Of a stretch of 64,000 nt of DNA, positions 1-8,260 are shown in pieces. This DNA is from Sphingobium trunci (GTDB lineage: Bacteria; Pseudomonadota; Alphaproteobacteria; Sphingomonadales; Sphingomonadaceae). The stretch's first letter is position 1; every line of letters starts with the position of its first letter. The position numbers and the translations under genes are program-made. Where the stretch lies: positions 51,174 through 115,173 of the forward strand of contig NZ_JAKUJY010000014.1 of the NCBI RefSeq assembly GCF_022664535.1, given 5' to 3'. A model generated the notes under the pieces. The model was not told where the DNA came from. It worked only from the letters and a program-made list of their open reading frames with translations, and made no database searches.

Positions 1-651
1 ATCCAGCTCCATCTTCACAAGGTCCGGGTCCGTCCCTTTCAGGATCAGGTCATAGATCATGTCCGATCCCAGACGCTGGAATTCGCGATGATGATTGTGG
101 AAGGCAAAGGTCAGTCCGGCATCCCGGCACATCCGGCCGGCCTGATTGAAGATGCCGATATAGCGATCCAGGATCGCCCGGTCCGCCAGCATGCGCGGCA
201 TCAATATGGGCCAGGTCACATAATGCTGCCCCAGCAGCTTCGCCTTGCCGATCCCGTCCTCGACCAGCGCGAGCGCCTTTTCCGGCTGGAAGGCACGCTC
301 GTAATTTTCGCGATTCTGCTCGGTGCTGATCTGCTTGCGGGTCCAGGCACCGAAGGAGGCATAAACCTCGTCGGACGCGATATGCTGCGATGGGGAGACC
401 AGCCCGAAACGATCCAGTTGCGCGCGCAGCCACATCGGGTCGCGGCCGAAGCTGCCGACCGTTTCCACTTCCCTGTAGCCCAGCGCGGCAACCTGTCGCA
501 GCGTGCCTTCGAAATCCTGCTCCAGCAGCGCGCCGACGGTGAAGAGCTGCAGGCCCCACACATGCCTGCGCGCGGCTCCGGCATCCGACGCCGTGGCATA
601 GCCCGCGGCTGCCATGGCGATCGCCATGGCCAGAAAATCCCTGCGATCCAT
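1..651 (-). CDS. Sugar phosphate isomerase/epimerase, exported, 3' end outside window
   Basis: The visible 217 residues form the N-terminal part of an AP-endonuclease-2-like TIM barrel as found in sugar phosphate isomerase/epimerase proteins (xylose-isomerase-like superfamily). The start MDRRDFLAMAIAMAAAG looks like a Tat-type leader (RR followed by a hydrophobic stretch), which suggests export. Family-like signatures are WGLQLFTVGALL near residue 34, LGYREVETVGSFG near 57-69, FAFHNHHREF near 187-196 (metal-ligand histidines) and KMELD at the window edge. Only the first part of a protein of roughly 300 residues is present. It is divergent from the GH3 gene, so the two probably share a control region and act on the same sugar or glycoside. 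Substrate cannot be inferred. Confidence 0.8.
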   Translation of the reverse strand, partial: MDRRDFLAMAIAMAAAGYATASDAGAARRHVWGLQLFTVGALLEQDFEGTLRQVAALGYREVETVGSFGRDPMWLRAQLDRFGLVSPSQHIASDEVYASFGAWTRKQISTEQNRENYERAFQPEKALALVEDGIGKAKLLGQHYVTWPILMPRMLADRAILDRYIGIFNQAGRMCRDAGLTFAFHNHHREFQRLGSDMIYDLILKGTDPDLVKMELD

Positions 652-731
652 TCCGTTCCCCCTTCCCGCCTTTCCGGCGTCGACAGGACCAGCGGCGACT
701 GCTGGTTTAGTTGAATATTCATTTATTATGA

Positions 732-749
732 AATCATGTCAACGTGATT
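732..749. promoter_or_regulatory. Imperfect inverted repeat, possible operator between divergent genes
   Basis: In the 300-bp gap between the isomerase (start 651) and the GH3 gene (start 952) there is an imperfect 18-bp inverted repeat, AATCATGTC facing AACGTGATT, 7 of 9 positions matching. A perfect 10-bp palindrome, TGAATATTCA, lies at 712-721. The repeat is the size expected for a LacI- or GntR-type operator, but no regulator gene is adjacent and I saw no clear promoter boxes. Confidence 0.25.
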
Positions 750-951
750 CCGCGCGACTGGCTGGTCTTTGAAAACGAGCCGCGTGGCGGTAAATTCGGC
801 TGCGACAATGCCGTAAAAAGGGCAATAACGGACCAGGACGGAAAATCCGCAGCAGATATGGGAAAAGTTGAAATTTCCTACTCAAAGCCACCAAAGATTA
901 ATTGACATTTCAATTAAATTGGCTTTGCTGGGGCTATCAACGGAGGCAGAA

Positions 952-3741
952 TTGAAGACAGAATCGCGCGGTGCCGCCAGAGGGCATTTCCGGATCCATC
1001 GCCACAGGGCGCAGGTCTTGCTCCACGCGAGCACCTTCATTCTGGCAGCCGTCGGAATCCATGCCCCGCTGCATGCCCAGACGATCACGCCGACCGCCGC
1101 GCCGCTTCCCGAAACCAGCGACGACCAGCGTGCCCGCGACCTCGTCGCGAAGATGACCCTGGACGAGAAGATCGACATGATCCGGGGGGCGCAGGAAGAC
1201 GCGAAGACCGACCAGGCGGCCGCAGGCTATCTGAGGGGCGTTCCCCGCCTCGGCATTCCTTCCATGCGCTTTGCCGATGGTCCTCCCGGCATCCTGACCC
1301 GCGAACCGTCGGTCGCCCTGCCCGCGACCATGGCGCTGGCGGCGACCTTCAGCCGGGAGGATGCGGAACAGAATGGCGCGGTGGTCGGCCTTGAAGCCCG
1401 GCGGCTGGGCGTCGACGTGGCGCTGGAGCCGTTCGTCAACATCATGCGCGACCTCCATTTCGGTCGCGGCTGGAATACCTTTGGCGAAGACCCTTATCTG
1501 TCGGGCATCATGGGCGCCGCGCAGGTGCGCGGCATCCAGGGCCAGGGCGTGATGGCGCAGGCCAAACATTATCTCGGCTATGATCTGCGCGGTTACAAGA
1601 CGATCATGGACGAGCAGACCCTGCACGAAGTCTATCTCGCGCCGTTCGAGGCCGTGATCGACGCGGGCGTCTCATCGCTGATGTGCGCCTACAACTACAC
1701 CAACGGCCAATATGCCTGCGCCCATGAGGACCTGCTCGACACCACCCTGCGCAAGGAGCTGGGCTTCAAGGGGTTCGTCACGTCGGACTGGGGCGCGGTG
1801 CACAAGCCCACCGACATCAACACCGGCCTCGACATGGAAATGCCGGGCCTGATGCCCAAGGGCAGCCCCTGGCTGACCATCACCCGTTCCTATTTCGACA
1901 ATGACACGGCGCCCGTCGAGCCGCTGAAAATGACGATGGACGTTTTGGGCCGCGTCTTTGGCCGCGCCGTGCCAGAAGAGGGCAAGGGCGAGCGCGCGCC
2001 GATCAAGTCGGTGATCTTCCGCGGCCAGTTTCCCGACGATCCCGATCCGAAGAACATGGCCTCCGCCCTCGCCGACGGATCGGTGCGGATGGCGGCGATC
2101 GACCAGGCAGCCTATCGGGTCGTGCATGAGATGAACCGCTTTGGCCTGCTGGACCGGGGCAACCACCAGCCGACAGGCGCGGCGGTCGATCCGCGCATCG
2201 CGGGCATCATCCGCAAGACGGCGTCCGACGCGGCCGTGCTGCTGAAGAATGAAGGCGCCGCCCTGCCCCTCAGCCAGGCCGATCTGGACGATCTGGCCCT
2301 GATCGGTCCCGGCGCCGGTCAGGTGGTGGCGCTCGGCATCAATGCCGAACATTCGCTTGGCCTGCCCGAAACGCAGAACAGCGTCGCCGCCCTGCTCCAG
2401 CGCGAGGCCGGCGGCCGCGCAGGCGCCCATATTGCCTATGCGGTCGCGAACGACATGACCGGTACACCGGTCCCCGCCGACCGCTTCAGCAGCGGCGGCG
2501 CGCCGGGCCTGGCCCGCTATGTCGAGGGCCGCAAGGTGGCGCAGGACAGCAGCCTCGACTTTACCGACAGCAATGGCCGTGCGCTGCCCGCGGGCGCGCA
2601 GCCAGGCTGGAAGGGCGAGATCGATATTCCGTCGGCGGGCACCTACGGCATCTATCTCCAGATGATGGGCACCCATGGCGAGCTGCTGATCGACGGTAAG
2701 CTGGTCGGCCGCTCCAGCGGCATGACCGGCGCCCGCCATGGCGATACGGTCCAGCCGGGGCAGGACGCGCTGCTCTCCACGACGGACAATCTCAACAATG
2801 TCCGCCGCGATGTCGAACTGACGGCGGGCAAACACAGTATCGAGGTGCTGACCAGCGAAGACACGTCGCACGCGCCGATCCAGATCCGCCTGAACTGGGT
2901 CACGCCGGAGCAGCGGCAGGCCAATTACCGCCATGCTGTCGAGACCGCTGCGAAGGCCAGGAAGGCCGTCATCTTCGCCTGGGCGCGACAAAGCCCGGTC
3001 TTCGGCCTGACGCCCGAACAGAACCGGCTGATCGAGGATGTGAGCGCCGCCAATCCCAATACCGTCGTGGTGCTGAACACCAGCTATCCCCTCGCCATGC
3101 CCTGGCTGGGCAAGGTGAAGGCCGTGCTCAACATGTGGTGGGGCGGCGACAAGGGCGGCGAGGCGACCGTCGATATCCTGACCGGCCGCGTGAGCCCGGC
3201 GGGCCGCCTGCCCTTCACCTGGGGCAAGGCGCTGGAGGATTATCCCGCCACCGACCCGCGCTATCCCGAACGCGGCGCCCGCGAAGACGGCGTCGTCACC
3301 TATTCCGAAGGACTGGATGTCGGTTATCGCTGGTTCGACCGGCAGGGCAAGGCGCCGCTCTATGGCTTTGGCCATGGCCTCAGCTACACCAGCTTCGCCT
3401 ATTCGGGCCTCAGCGTGAAGCCTGCCGCCGACGGCGGCCTCGAGGTGCGGTTCACGATCGCCAACACCGGAAAGCGCCCCTCGGATGAGGTGGCGCAGGT
3501 CTATCTCGGCGCGCCCGCCAATGCCCCCAAGGGGATCGCCTTCCCGATGCGGGCGCTCGCCGGTTTCGATCGCATCCACCTGGAACCGGGGGAACGCAAG
3601 CCGGTGGCCATCCATGTCGCGCCGCGCAGCCTGCAATATTGGGATGAAAAGACCGGCAGCTGGACAAAGCCCAAGGGCGCGCGCCCAGTCTATGTGGGCG
3701 GTTCGTCGCGCGACCTGCCGTTGACCGCCCGGAGCCGGTAA
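952..3741 (+). CDS. Secreted glycoside hydrolase family 3 beta-glycosidase with PA14-like insert
   Basis: About 929 residues. I chose a TTG start at 952 because GGAGG lies 5 bases upstream (942-946) and the product then begins with a basic region and a hydrophobic signal sequence ending near AAVGIHAPLHAQ; an ATG at 868 in the same frame has no good ribosome site. Order of domains: signal peptide, GH3 N-terminal barrel with the nucleophile motif GFVTSDWGA (Asp about residue 279), GH3 C-terminal domain interrupted by a PA14-like carbohydrate-binding insert (about 520-660, with TYGIYLQMMGTHGELLIDG), then a fibronectin-III-like C-terminus. This order is typical of periplasmic or secreted beta-glucosidases and xylosidases. 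It probably releases sugar from a plant glycoside; the sugar and aglycone are not predictable. Confidence 0.9.
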   Translation: MKTESRGAARGHFRIHRHRAQVLLHASTFILAAVGIHAPLHAQTITPTAAPLPETSDDQRARDLVAKMTLDEKIDMIRGAQEDAKTDQAAAGYLRGVPRLGIPSMRFADGPPGILTREPSVALPATMALAATFSREDAEQNGAVVGLEARRLGVDVALEPFVNIMRDLHFGRGWNTFGEDPYLSGIMGAAQVRGIQGQGVMAQAKHYLGYDLRGYKTIMDEQTLHEVYLAPFEAVIDAGVSSLMCAYNYTNGQYACAHEDLLDTTLRKELGFKGFVTSDWGAVHKPTDINTGLDMEMPGLMPKGSPWLTITRSYFDNDTAPVEPLKMTMDVLGRVFGRAVPEEGKGERAPIKSVIFRGQFPDDPDPKNMASALADGSVRMAAIDQAAYRVVHEMNRFGLLDRGNHQPTGAAVDPRIAGIIRKTASDAAVLLKNEGAALPLSQADLDDLALIGPGAGQVVALGINAEHSLGLPETQNSVAALLQREAGGRAGAHIAYAVANDMTGTPVPADRFSSGGAPGLARYVEGRKVAQDSSLDFTDSNGRALPAGAQPGWKGEIDIPSAGTYGIYLQMMGTHGELLIDGKLVGRSSGMTGARHGDTVQPGQDALLSTTDNLNNVRRDVELTAGKHSIEVLTSEDTSHAPIQIRLNWVTPEQRQANYRHAVETAAKARKAVIFAWARQSPVFGLTPEQNRLIEDVSAANPNTVVVLNTSYPLAMPWLGKVKAVLNMWWGGDKGGEATVDILTGRVSPAGRLPFTWGKALEDYPATDPRYPERGAREDGVVTYSEGLDVGYRWFDRQGKAPLYGFGHGLSYTSFAYSGLSVKPAADGGLEVRFTIANTGKRPSDEVAQVYLGAPANAPKGIAFPMRALAGFDRIHLEPGERKPVAIHVAPRSLQYWDEKTGSWTKPKGARPVYVGGSSRDLPLTARSR

Positions 3742-3868
3742 GGCGCGAGCAGCGGCATGACAGGATGGCCGGGCAGCGATCGCGCCTCACATCATCGCGC
3801 ATTTCCGGGAGAATATCGTCCTTTATGGCGCGGCGTCCGCCTCTTCTTCCCTGTCGAAAGGCCGTTCC

Positions 3869-4621
3869 TCACTCGACGCCGATACCGCCATCGAGCAGGT
3901 GGACGCTTCCGGTCATTCCACCGCTCGCAGCGCTCAACAGAAAGATCGTGGCATTCGCCACCTCCTCCGCCGTGACGAGGCGCTTGATCGGATGCCGCTG
4001 GGTGATCATTTCCCAGAAGGCGGGATCGGGCAACCCCGCCTCGGTCATGGGCGTGCGGATGAAGCTCGGGCAGACGGCGTTGCAGCGGACGCCGCGCACG
4101 CCGAAGTCGAGCGCGACCGACTTGGTCAGCCCGACGACGCCATGCTTGGCCGCGATATAGGCGGGAAGCGCCGGTTCGGCGAGAAGCCCCGCCATCGACG
4201 CCATGTTGACGATGGAACCGCCGCCTGCCGCGAGAATATGGGGAATTTGCGCCTTCAGGCTGTTATAGACACCCGTCAGGTTGACGGCGATGGTCGCGTC
4301 CCAAGTGGCAGGCGTGCATTCGACGATATCGCCCCATTCGCCTCCGATGCCGGCATTGTTGACCGCGCCGTCCAAGCGGCCGAAATCGGCGACCACCTCG
4401 GCACAGACCCGTTCCATGTCCACCAGCACCGCCACGTCGGCGGCATAGGCGCGGGCGCCCTCCACCTGCGCCGCCAGCGCCACGGCCGCCTCCCGGTTGC
4501 GGTCGACCACCGCCATGCGGGCGCCCAGCGCTCCGCCCTTGCGGACGATCGCCTCGCCCAGACCGGCCGCGCCGCCCGTCACCAGAATGACCTTGCCCTG
4601 CAGGTCGTCCACCATGCCCAT
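3869..4621 (-). CDS. SDR-family oxidoreductase
   Basis: 250 residues, the classical short-chain dehydrogenase/reductase length. Cofactor motif TGGAAGLGEA near residue 16, NNAGIGG near 85, catalytic serine in NMASMAG, and the YxxxK pair in PAYIAAKHG. The start at 4621 has AGAGGAA upstream; longer reading-frame extensions are unsupported. It is the last gene of the minus-strand operon that begins with the thiolase at 14398 and lies 35 bp after the acyl-CoA dehydrogenase. SDRs in such clusters oxidise or reduce a hydroxyl/keto group of the substrate or a CoA intermediate; the particular step is not predictable. It converges on the GH3 gene. Confidence 0.85.
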   Translation of the reverse strand: MGMVDDLQGKVILVTGGAAGLGEAIVRKGGALGARMAVVDRNREAAVALAAQVEGARAYAADVAVLVDMERVCAEVVADFGRLDGAVNNAGIGGEWGDIVECTPATWDATIAVNLTGVYNSLKAQIPHILAAGGGSIVNMASMAGLLAEPALPAYIAAKHGVVGLTKSVALDFGVRGVRCNAVCPSFIRTPMTEAGLPDPAFWEMITQRHPIKRLVTAEEVANATIFLLSAASGGMTGSVHLLDGGIGVE

Positions 4622-4656
4622 TGTCCATTCCTCTCGCTTGAGCTTGTTTGTCCCGT

Positions 4657-6375
4657 CTATGCCAGCGTGGCGACAGCCTCCAGCCGGGCCGCACCGGCCA
4701 GCGCCTGTTCGGCATGCAGCCTCGCCCGCGCGCCCAGCCGGGCCAGTCCATATCCCGCCAGCGCCCGAAGGCGCCGCTCCACAGGGCCGTCGCCGGGCAC
4801 GGCCAGCAGCCGTGCCGCCGACCATCCCAGCGCGGCGTCGGTCGCCAGCGCCAGAAAGGCGGTCGCCCCCGCTTCCGCCTCGCGCGGACGGGCGGTCATC
4901 AGCTTCAGCCGGTCGGCGGTGCGGATCAGCAAGGCCAGTATCACCTTCGCCTCGCCCGCCTCATGCCTTTCACCCATCTCCTCCAGCCTGCCGATCGCCT
5001 CGTCGAAATGGCCGACGAATATCCGCAGCCCTTCCCCGCCTTCCTTCCAGAGGCGGCGATGGAGCAGGTCGATCGCCTGCATCCCGGTCGTCCCCTCGAA
5101 AATCGGCAGGACCCTCGCATCGCGCAGCAATTGCTCGACCGGCCAGTCGGCAGTATAGCCCGCCCCGCCCAACAACTGCATCGCCGTGCTGGCGGTGTCG
5201 AACGCCAATTCGCCGCCCAGCGTCTTGACGATCGGCAGCAGCCATTGCGCCAGCGCCGCGCTCTCCCGGCCCCGCTCCGCATCGCCTTCGTGGCGGCCAA
5301 GATCGGTCTCGACGGCGGCGGCATAAATCAGCGCCCGCGCCATTTCGACGTCGGACTGCATGTCCAGCACCATGCGCTGCACATCGGCATGATCGATGAT
5401 CGGGACGGGTTCCGGCCCGTTGCCGCCCTGGCGCCGGTCGCGGGCATAGGCCAGCGCAATGTCCGCCGCCGCGCCCGCCATCCCCAGCCCCATGGCGCCC
5501 ACCGCCATGCGCATGTTCGCGATCATCACGAACATCTGTTGCAGCCCGCGTCCTTCTTCCCCCAGCAGAAAGCCCGTCGCACCCTCGAACCCCATGGCGC
5601 AGGTCGGCGAGCTGTGCAGGCCGAGCTTGCGCTCCAGCCCGCGCACGAAAACGCCGTTGGAGGCGCCGCCGATCTCGCTCGGCACGAGAAAGAGGCTGAG
5701 GCCCTTGGCGCCTTCGGTCCGGGCCAGCAGGCAATGGCCGATCCGCTCGGTCAGGTCGTGCGAACCGAAGGATATCCACTGTTTCTCGCCAGTGACCGAC
5801 CATGTGCCATCATCGCGGGGCACGGCGAGGGTGCGCATCCGGCCTGCATCGGACCCGGCCCCGACCTCCGAAATGCAGATCGTCGCGCCCCATTCGCCGA
5901 ACATGAGCCTGGGCAGCCATTGCGCCTTCAGATCGTCCGGCGCGAAGGCATCGATCAGCCGCGCGGCCGACCGGCTCGGCACCGGCAACATCCCGAAGGC
6001 CGCGCAGTGGCGATCGAAAATCTCCTGCGCGGCGATGGCGACCACCAACGGCAGCCCCTGTCCCCCATGCGCCACCGGCAGGTCGAGCGTCATCCAGCCA
6101 GCGCTGGCATAGCTCTGCCAAACGCCGCGATGCACCGGCGCCAGCCGCACGCAGCCATCCAGCAGGCGCGGCGGCATATGTTCGCCCGCCTGATTGACGC
6201 CTTCCAGCTGCTCCGCTGCGAAGGCGGCCGCTTCGCCCAATATCGCGGCGACGGTGTCCCCGCTGGCTTCCGCGAAGGAAGGCACGATCGACCGCAGCCG
6301 GTCCAGTCCCGGCAGCATCGCCAGTTGCGCCTCGATCGGCCCGATATCGGCCGCCGGGACCGGGGCACGGCTCAT
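4657..6375 (-). CDS. Acyl-CoA dehydrogenase, long form
   Basis: 572 residues, longer than the 380-400 of simple acyl-CoA dehydrogenases and in the range of the FadE/DmdC-like long form with an extra C-terminal helical domain. Recognisable parts are the FAD/substrate segment ATICISEVGAGSDAG, TGEKQWISFGSHD, the beta-domain end LGLHSSPTC, the C-terminal helices QLLGGAGYTADWPVEQLLRD, and RVLPIFEGTTGMQAIDL, where the Glu of EGT is the usual catalytic base position. It would introduce a double bond into an acyl-CoA with electrons passing to ETF. Its ATG overlaps the stop of the upstream SDR by 4 bp (6372-6375), indicating translational coupling within the operon. Confidence 0.88.
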   Translation of the reverse strand: MSRAPVPAADIGPIEAQLAMLPGLDRLRSIVPSFAEASGDTVAAILGEAAAFAAEQLEGVNQAGEHMPPRLLDGCVRLAPVHRGVWQSYASAGWMTLDLPVAHGGQGLPLVVAIAAQEIFDRHCAAFGMLPVPSRSAARLIDAFAPDDLKAQWLPRLMFGEWGATICISEVGAGSDAGRMRTLAVPRDDGTWSVTGEKQWISFGSHDLTERIGHCLLARTEGAKGLSLFLVPSEIGGASNGVFVRGLERKLGLHSSPTCAMGFEGATGFLLGEEGRGLQQMFVMIANMRMAVGAMGLGMAGAAADIALAYARDRRQGGNGPEPVPIIDHADVQRMVLDMQSDVEMARALIYAAAVETDLGRHEGDAERGRESAALAQWLLPIVKTLGGELAFDTASTAMQLLGGAGYTADWPVEQLLRDARVLPIFEGTTGMQAIDLLHRRLWKEGGEGLRIFVGHFDEAIGRLEEMGERHEAGEAKVILALLIRTADRLKLMTARPREAEAGATAFLALATDAALGWSAARLLAVPGDGPVERRLRALAGYGLARLGARARLHAEQALAGAARLEAVATLA

Positions 6376-7169
6376 TCCACGAACGCCAGCGTGCCGACAT
6401 CCACCGCCGCCGCGCCGCCATCGGCCACCAGCGTCGATCCGGTGATGAAGGAGGCATCCTCCGATGCGAGGAAGGCCACCGCGGCAGCGATCTCCTCCGG
6501 CTCCGCCATCCGGCCGAGCGGTGCCTTGCCCGCCAGTTGCGCGCCGAGCTGTTCGGGCGGAATGCCCATCATGGGACCGACATTCTCCAATATCCGTTCG
6601 GTCAGCTCGGTGCGGATCCAGCCGGGGCAGATCGCGTTGCAGCGGATATTCTCCCGCCCGAAATCGCGCGCGATGGAACGGGCCAGGCCCAGCATCCCGG
6701 CCTTTGCCGTGCTATAGGCCACATTGGCGGGCGCGCTGGCCAGCGCCGCGACCGAAGACACCAGCACGATCGCCCCGCCGCCCAGACGGCGCATGTCCGG
6801 CAGCACCGCGCGCGCCGCGAACAGGGCGCCGTCCAGATTCACCGCCAGGATCCTGTGCCAGTCTTCGGGTGCGATCCTCTCCGCCGATCCCAGCGATTCC
6901 GCCGCGGCATTGGCGACCAATATGCCGACCGGGCCGAAATGGCTGTTGGCCGCCGCGACCGCGCGGGCCAGATCGTCGGCATTGGTGGTGTCGCCCGGCA
7001 CGGCCAGCCCGCCGCAGGAGTCAGCCACCGCCCTCAACGGCCCTTCGCGCCGCCCCAGCAGCACCGGATGCCCGCCCTCGGCGGCGATCCGGCGGGCGAT
7101 GGCCGCGCCCAGCCCGGTTCCGGCGCCGGTGACCAAGGCAACTTTTCCGGCAAAACGTCCGTTCGTCAT
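6372..7169 (-). CDS. SDR-family oxidoreductase
   Basis: 265 residues from the ATG at 7169, which is preceded by AGAGAGA. Cofactor site TGAGTGLGAA near residue 14, ANAAAES in place of the usual NNAG, catalytic serine in LVSSVAAL, and the YxxxK pair in VAYSTAKAG. The replaced NNAG loop (ANAAA) is an ordinary variation. It sits between the MDR reductase and the long acyl-CoA dehydrogenase, overlapping the latter by 4 bp. A 3-hydroxyacyl-CoA or alcohol dehydrogenase role in the beta-oxidation-like pathway is likely by context but not shown by the sequence. Confidence 0.85.
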   Translation of the reverse strand: MTNGRFAGKVALVTGAGTGLGAAIARRIAAEGGHPVLLGRREGPLRAVADSCGGLAVPGDTTNADDLARAVAAANSHFGPVGILVANAAAESLGSAERIAPEDWHRILAVNLDGALFAARAVLPDMRRLGGGAIVLVSSVAALASAPANVAYSTAKAGMLGLARSIARDFGRENIRCNAICPGWIRTELTERILENVGPMMGIPPEQLGAQLAGKAPLGRMAEPEEIAAAVAFLASEDASFITGSTLVADGGAAAVDVGTLAFVE

Positions 7170-7188
7170 CGCAAGTCTCTCTTTTCGC

Positions 7189-8211
7189 CTAGACAGGATC
7201 GGCAATGTGCAGGACCAGCTTGCCCGGCGCCTTGCCGGAGAACAGGGTCGGGAGCAGTTCTGGCGCCTTCTCGAAGCCATGCTGTCGGTTTTCCTCGACA
7301 TGGATCCTGCCTTCCGCGACCCACTGGCCAAGCTGCGCCGCGCCTTGCGGAATCTGGTCGGCATAGAAGAACAGCAATATTCCCTGCACCGTCAGCTGAT
7401 GGGTGCAGATCCGCATGTAGTTGGCGGGGCCTTGCAGCTTCACGTCGGTATAGCCGGACGACATCGCGCCGCAGATCAGGATGCGGCCCCTGGGCGCCAT
7501 GTGCAGGAACAGCTCGTCCAGCATGTCGCCGCCGACATTGTCGAAATAGGCGTTCACTCCCTCCGGCGCCAGTTCCTTGAGCTTTGCGCCCAGATCGTCG
7601 TTCCGGTAATCGATGGCCGCGTCATAGCCCGCCTGCTCGACGATCCACCGGCATTTTTCCGGACCGCCGGCAATGCCGATGACCTTCTTCGCGCCGCGCG
7701 CCCTGGCGATCTGTCCCGCCAGCGACCCCGTCGCCCCCGTGGCGGCGGACACCACCACCGTATCGCCCGGTCCCACCTTCAGCCCATCGGCGACGCCGAA
7801 ATAGGCGGTCAGGCCGCCCACGCCGAAGACGCCCAGATTCCACGAAATCGGATAGTCCGCCTGCGGCAGGTGGCGCAGCGGCATCGGCCCGTCGGCGCGC
7901 ACCAGGCAATAATCCTGCCAGCTCATGAAGCCTTCGACCAGATCGCCGGGCCGATAGTCGGGATTGCGGGATTCGACGACCTGGCCGATGCCCATGCAGC
8001 GCATCGCTTCGCCCGGCATGATCGGCGGCATGTAGCCGCCGTCATCGGTCAGCCAGATACGCTGGCTGGCATCGAAGCCGAAGAAGAGCGAGCGCACCAG
8101 CACGTCGCCATCCTGCGGCACCGGCACCGCGCCTTCGGCCAGCCGGAAATCGTCAGGCCGCACATCCCCCTGGGGACGCCGCGCCAGCAACCACTGCCTG
8201 TTGATCGTCAT
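7189..8211 (-). CDS. MDR-family NADP-dependent oxidoreductase (CurA/LTB4DH-like)
   Basis: 340 residues of a zinc-free medium-chain reductase. Characteristic are the N-terminus MTINRQWLLARRPQG, the nucleotide-binding VVSAATGATGSLAGQIAR segment, KVIGIAGGPEKCRW, DAAIDYRNDD, YFDNVGGDMLDE and GRILICGAMS, which match the curcumin reductase/leukotriene B4 dehydrogenase/YfmJ group. Enzymes of this group reduce the double bond of alpha,beta-unsaturated ketones or aldehydes with NADPH. Ribosome site GGAAGG precedes the start. Position between the CoA ligase and an SDR suggests it acts on an unsaturated or enone intermediate of the same substrate. Confidence 0.88.
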   Translation of the reverse strand: MTINRQWLLARRPQGDVRPDDFRLAEGAVPVPQDGDVLVRSLFFGFDASQRIWLTDDGGYMPPIMPGEAMRCMGIGQVVESRNPDYRPGDLVEGFMSWQDYCLVRADGPMPLRHLPQADYPISWNLGVFGVGGLTAYFGVADGLKVGPGDTVVVSAATGATGSLAGQIARARGAKKVIGIAGGPEKCRWIVEQAGYDAAIDYRNDDLGAKLKELAPEGVNAYFDNVGGDMLDELFLHMAPRGRILICGAMSSGYTDVKLQGPANYMRICTHQLTVQGILLFFYADQIPQGAAQLGQWVAEGRIHVEENRQHGFEKAPELLPTLFSGKAPGKLVLHIADPV

Positions 8212-8260
8212 CTGCCTTCCTTTCTGTGTCTTCCGGATGAGCGGGAAAATGCCGGCCCGC

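Noticed and set aside
1672..3636. Very long minus-strand open frame (654 codons) antisense to the GH3 gene
   Set aside because: It lies wholly under a gene with clear domains; long antisense frames are expected in high-GC coding DNA, and the product is a featureless Arg/Gly/Ala/His-rich sequence.
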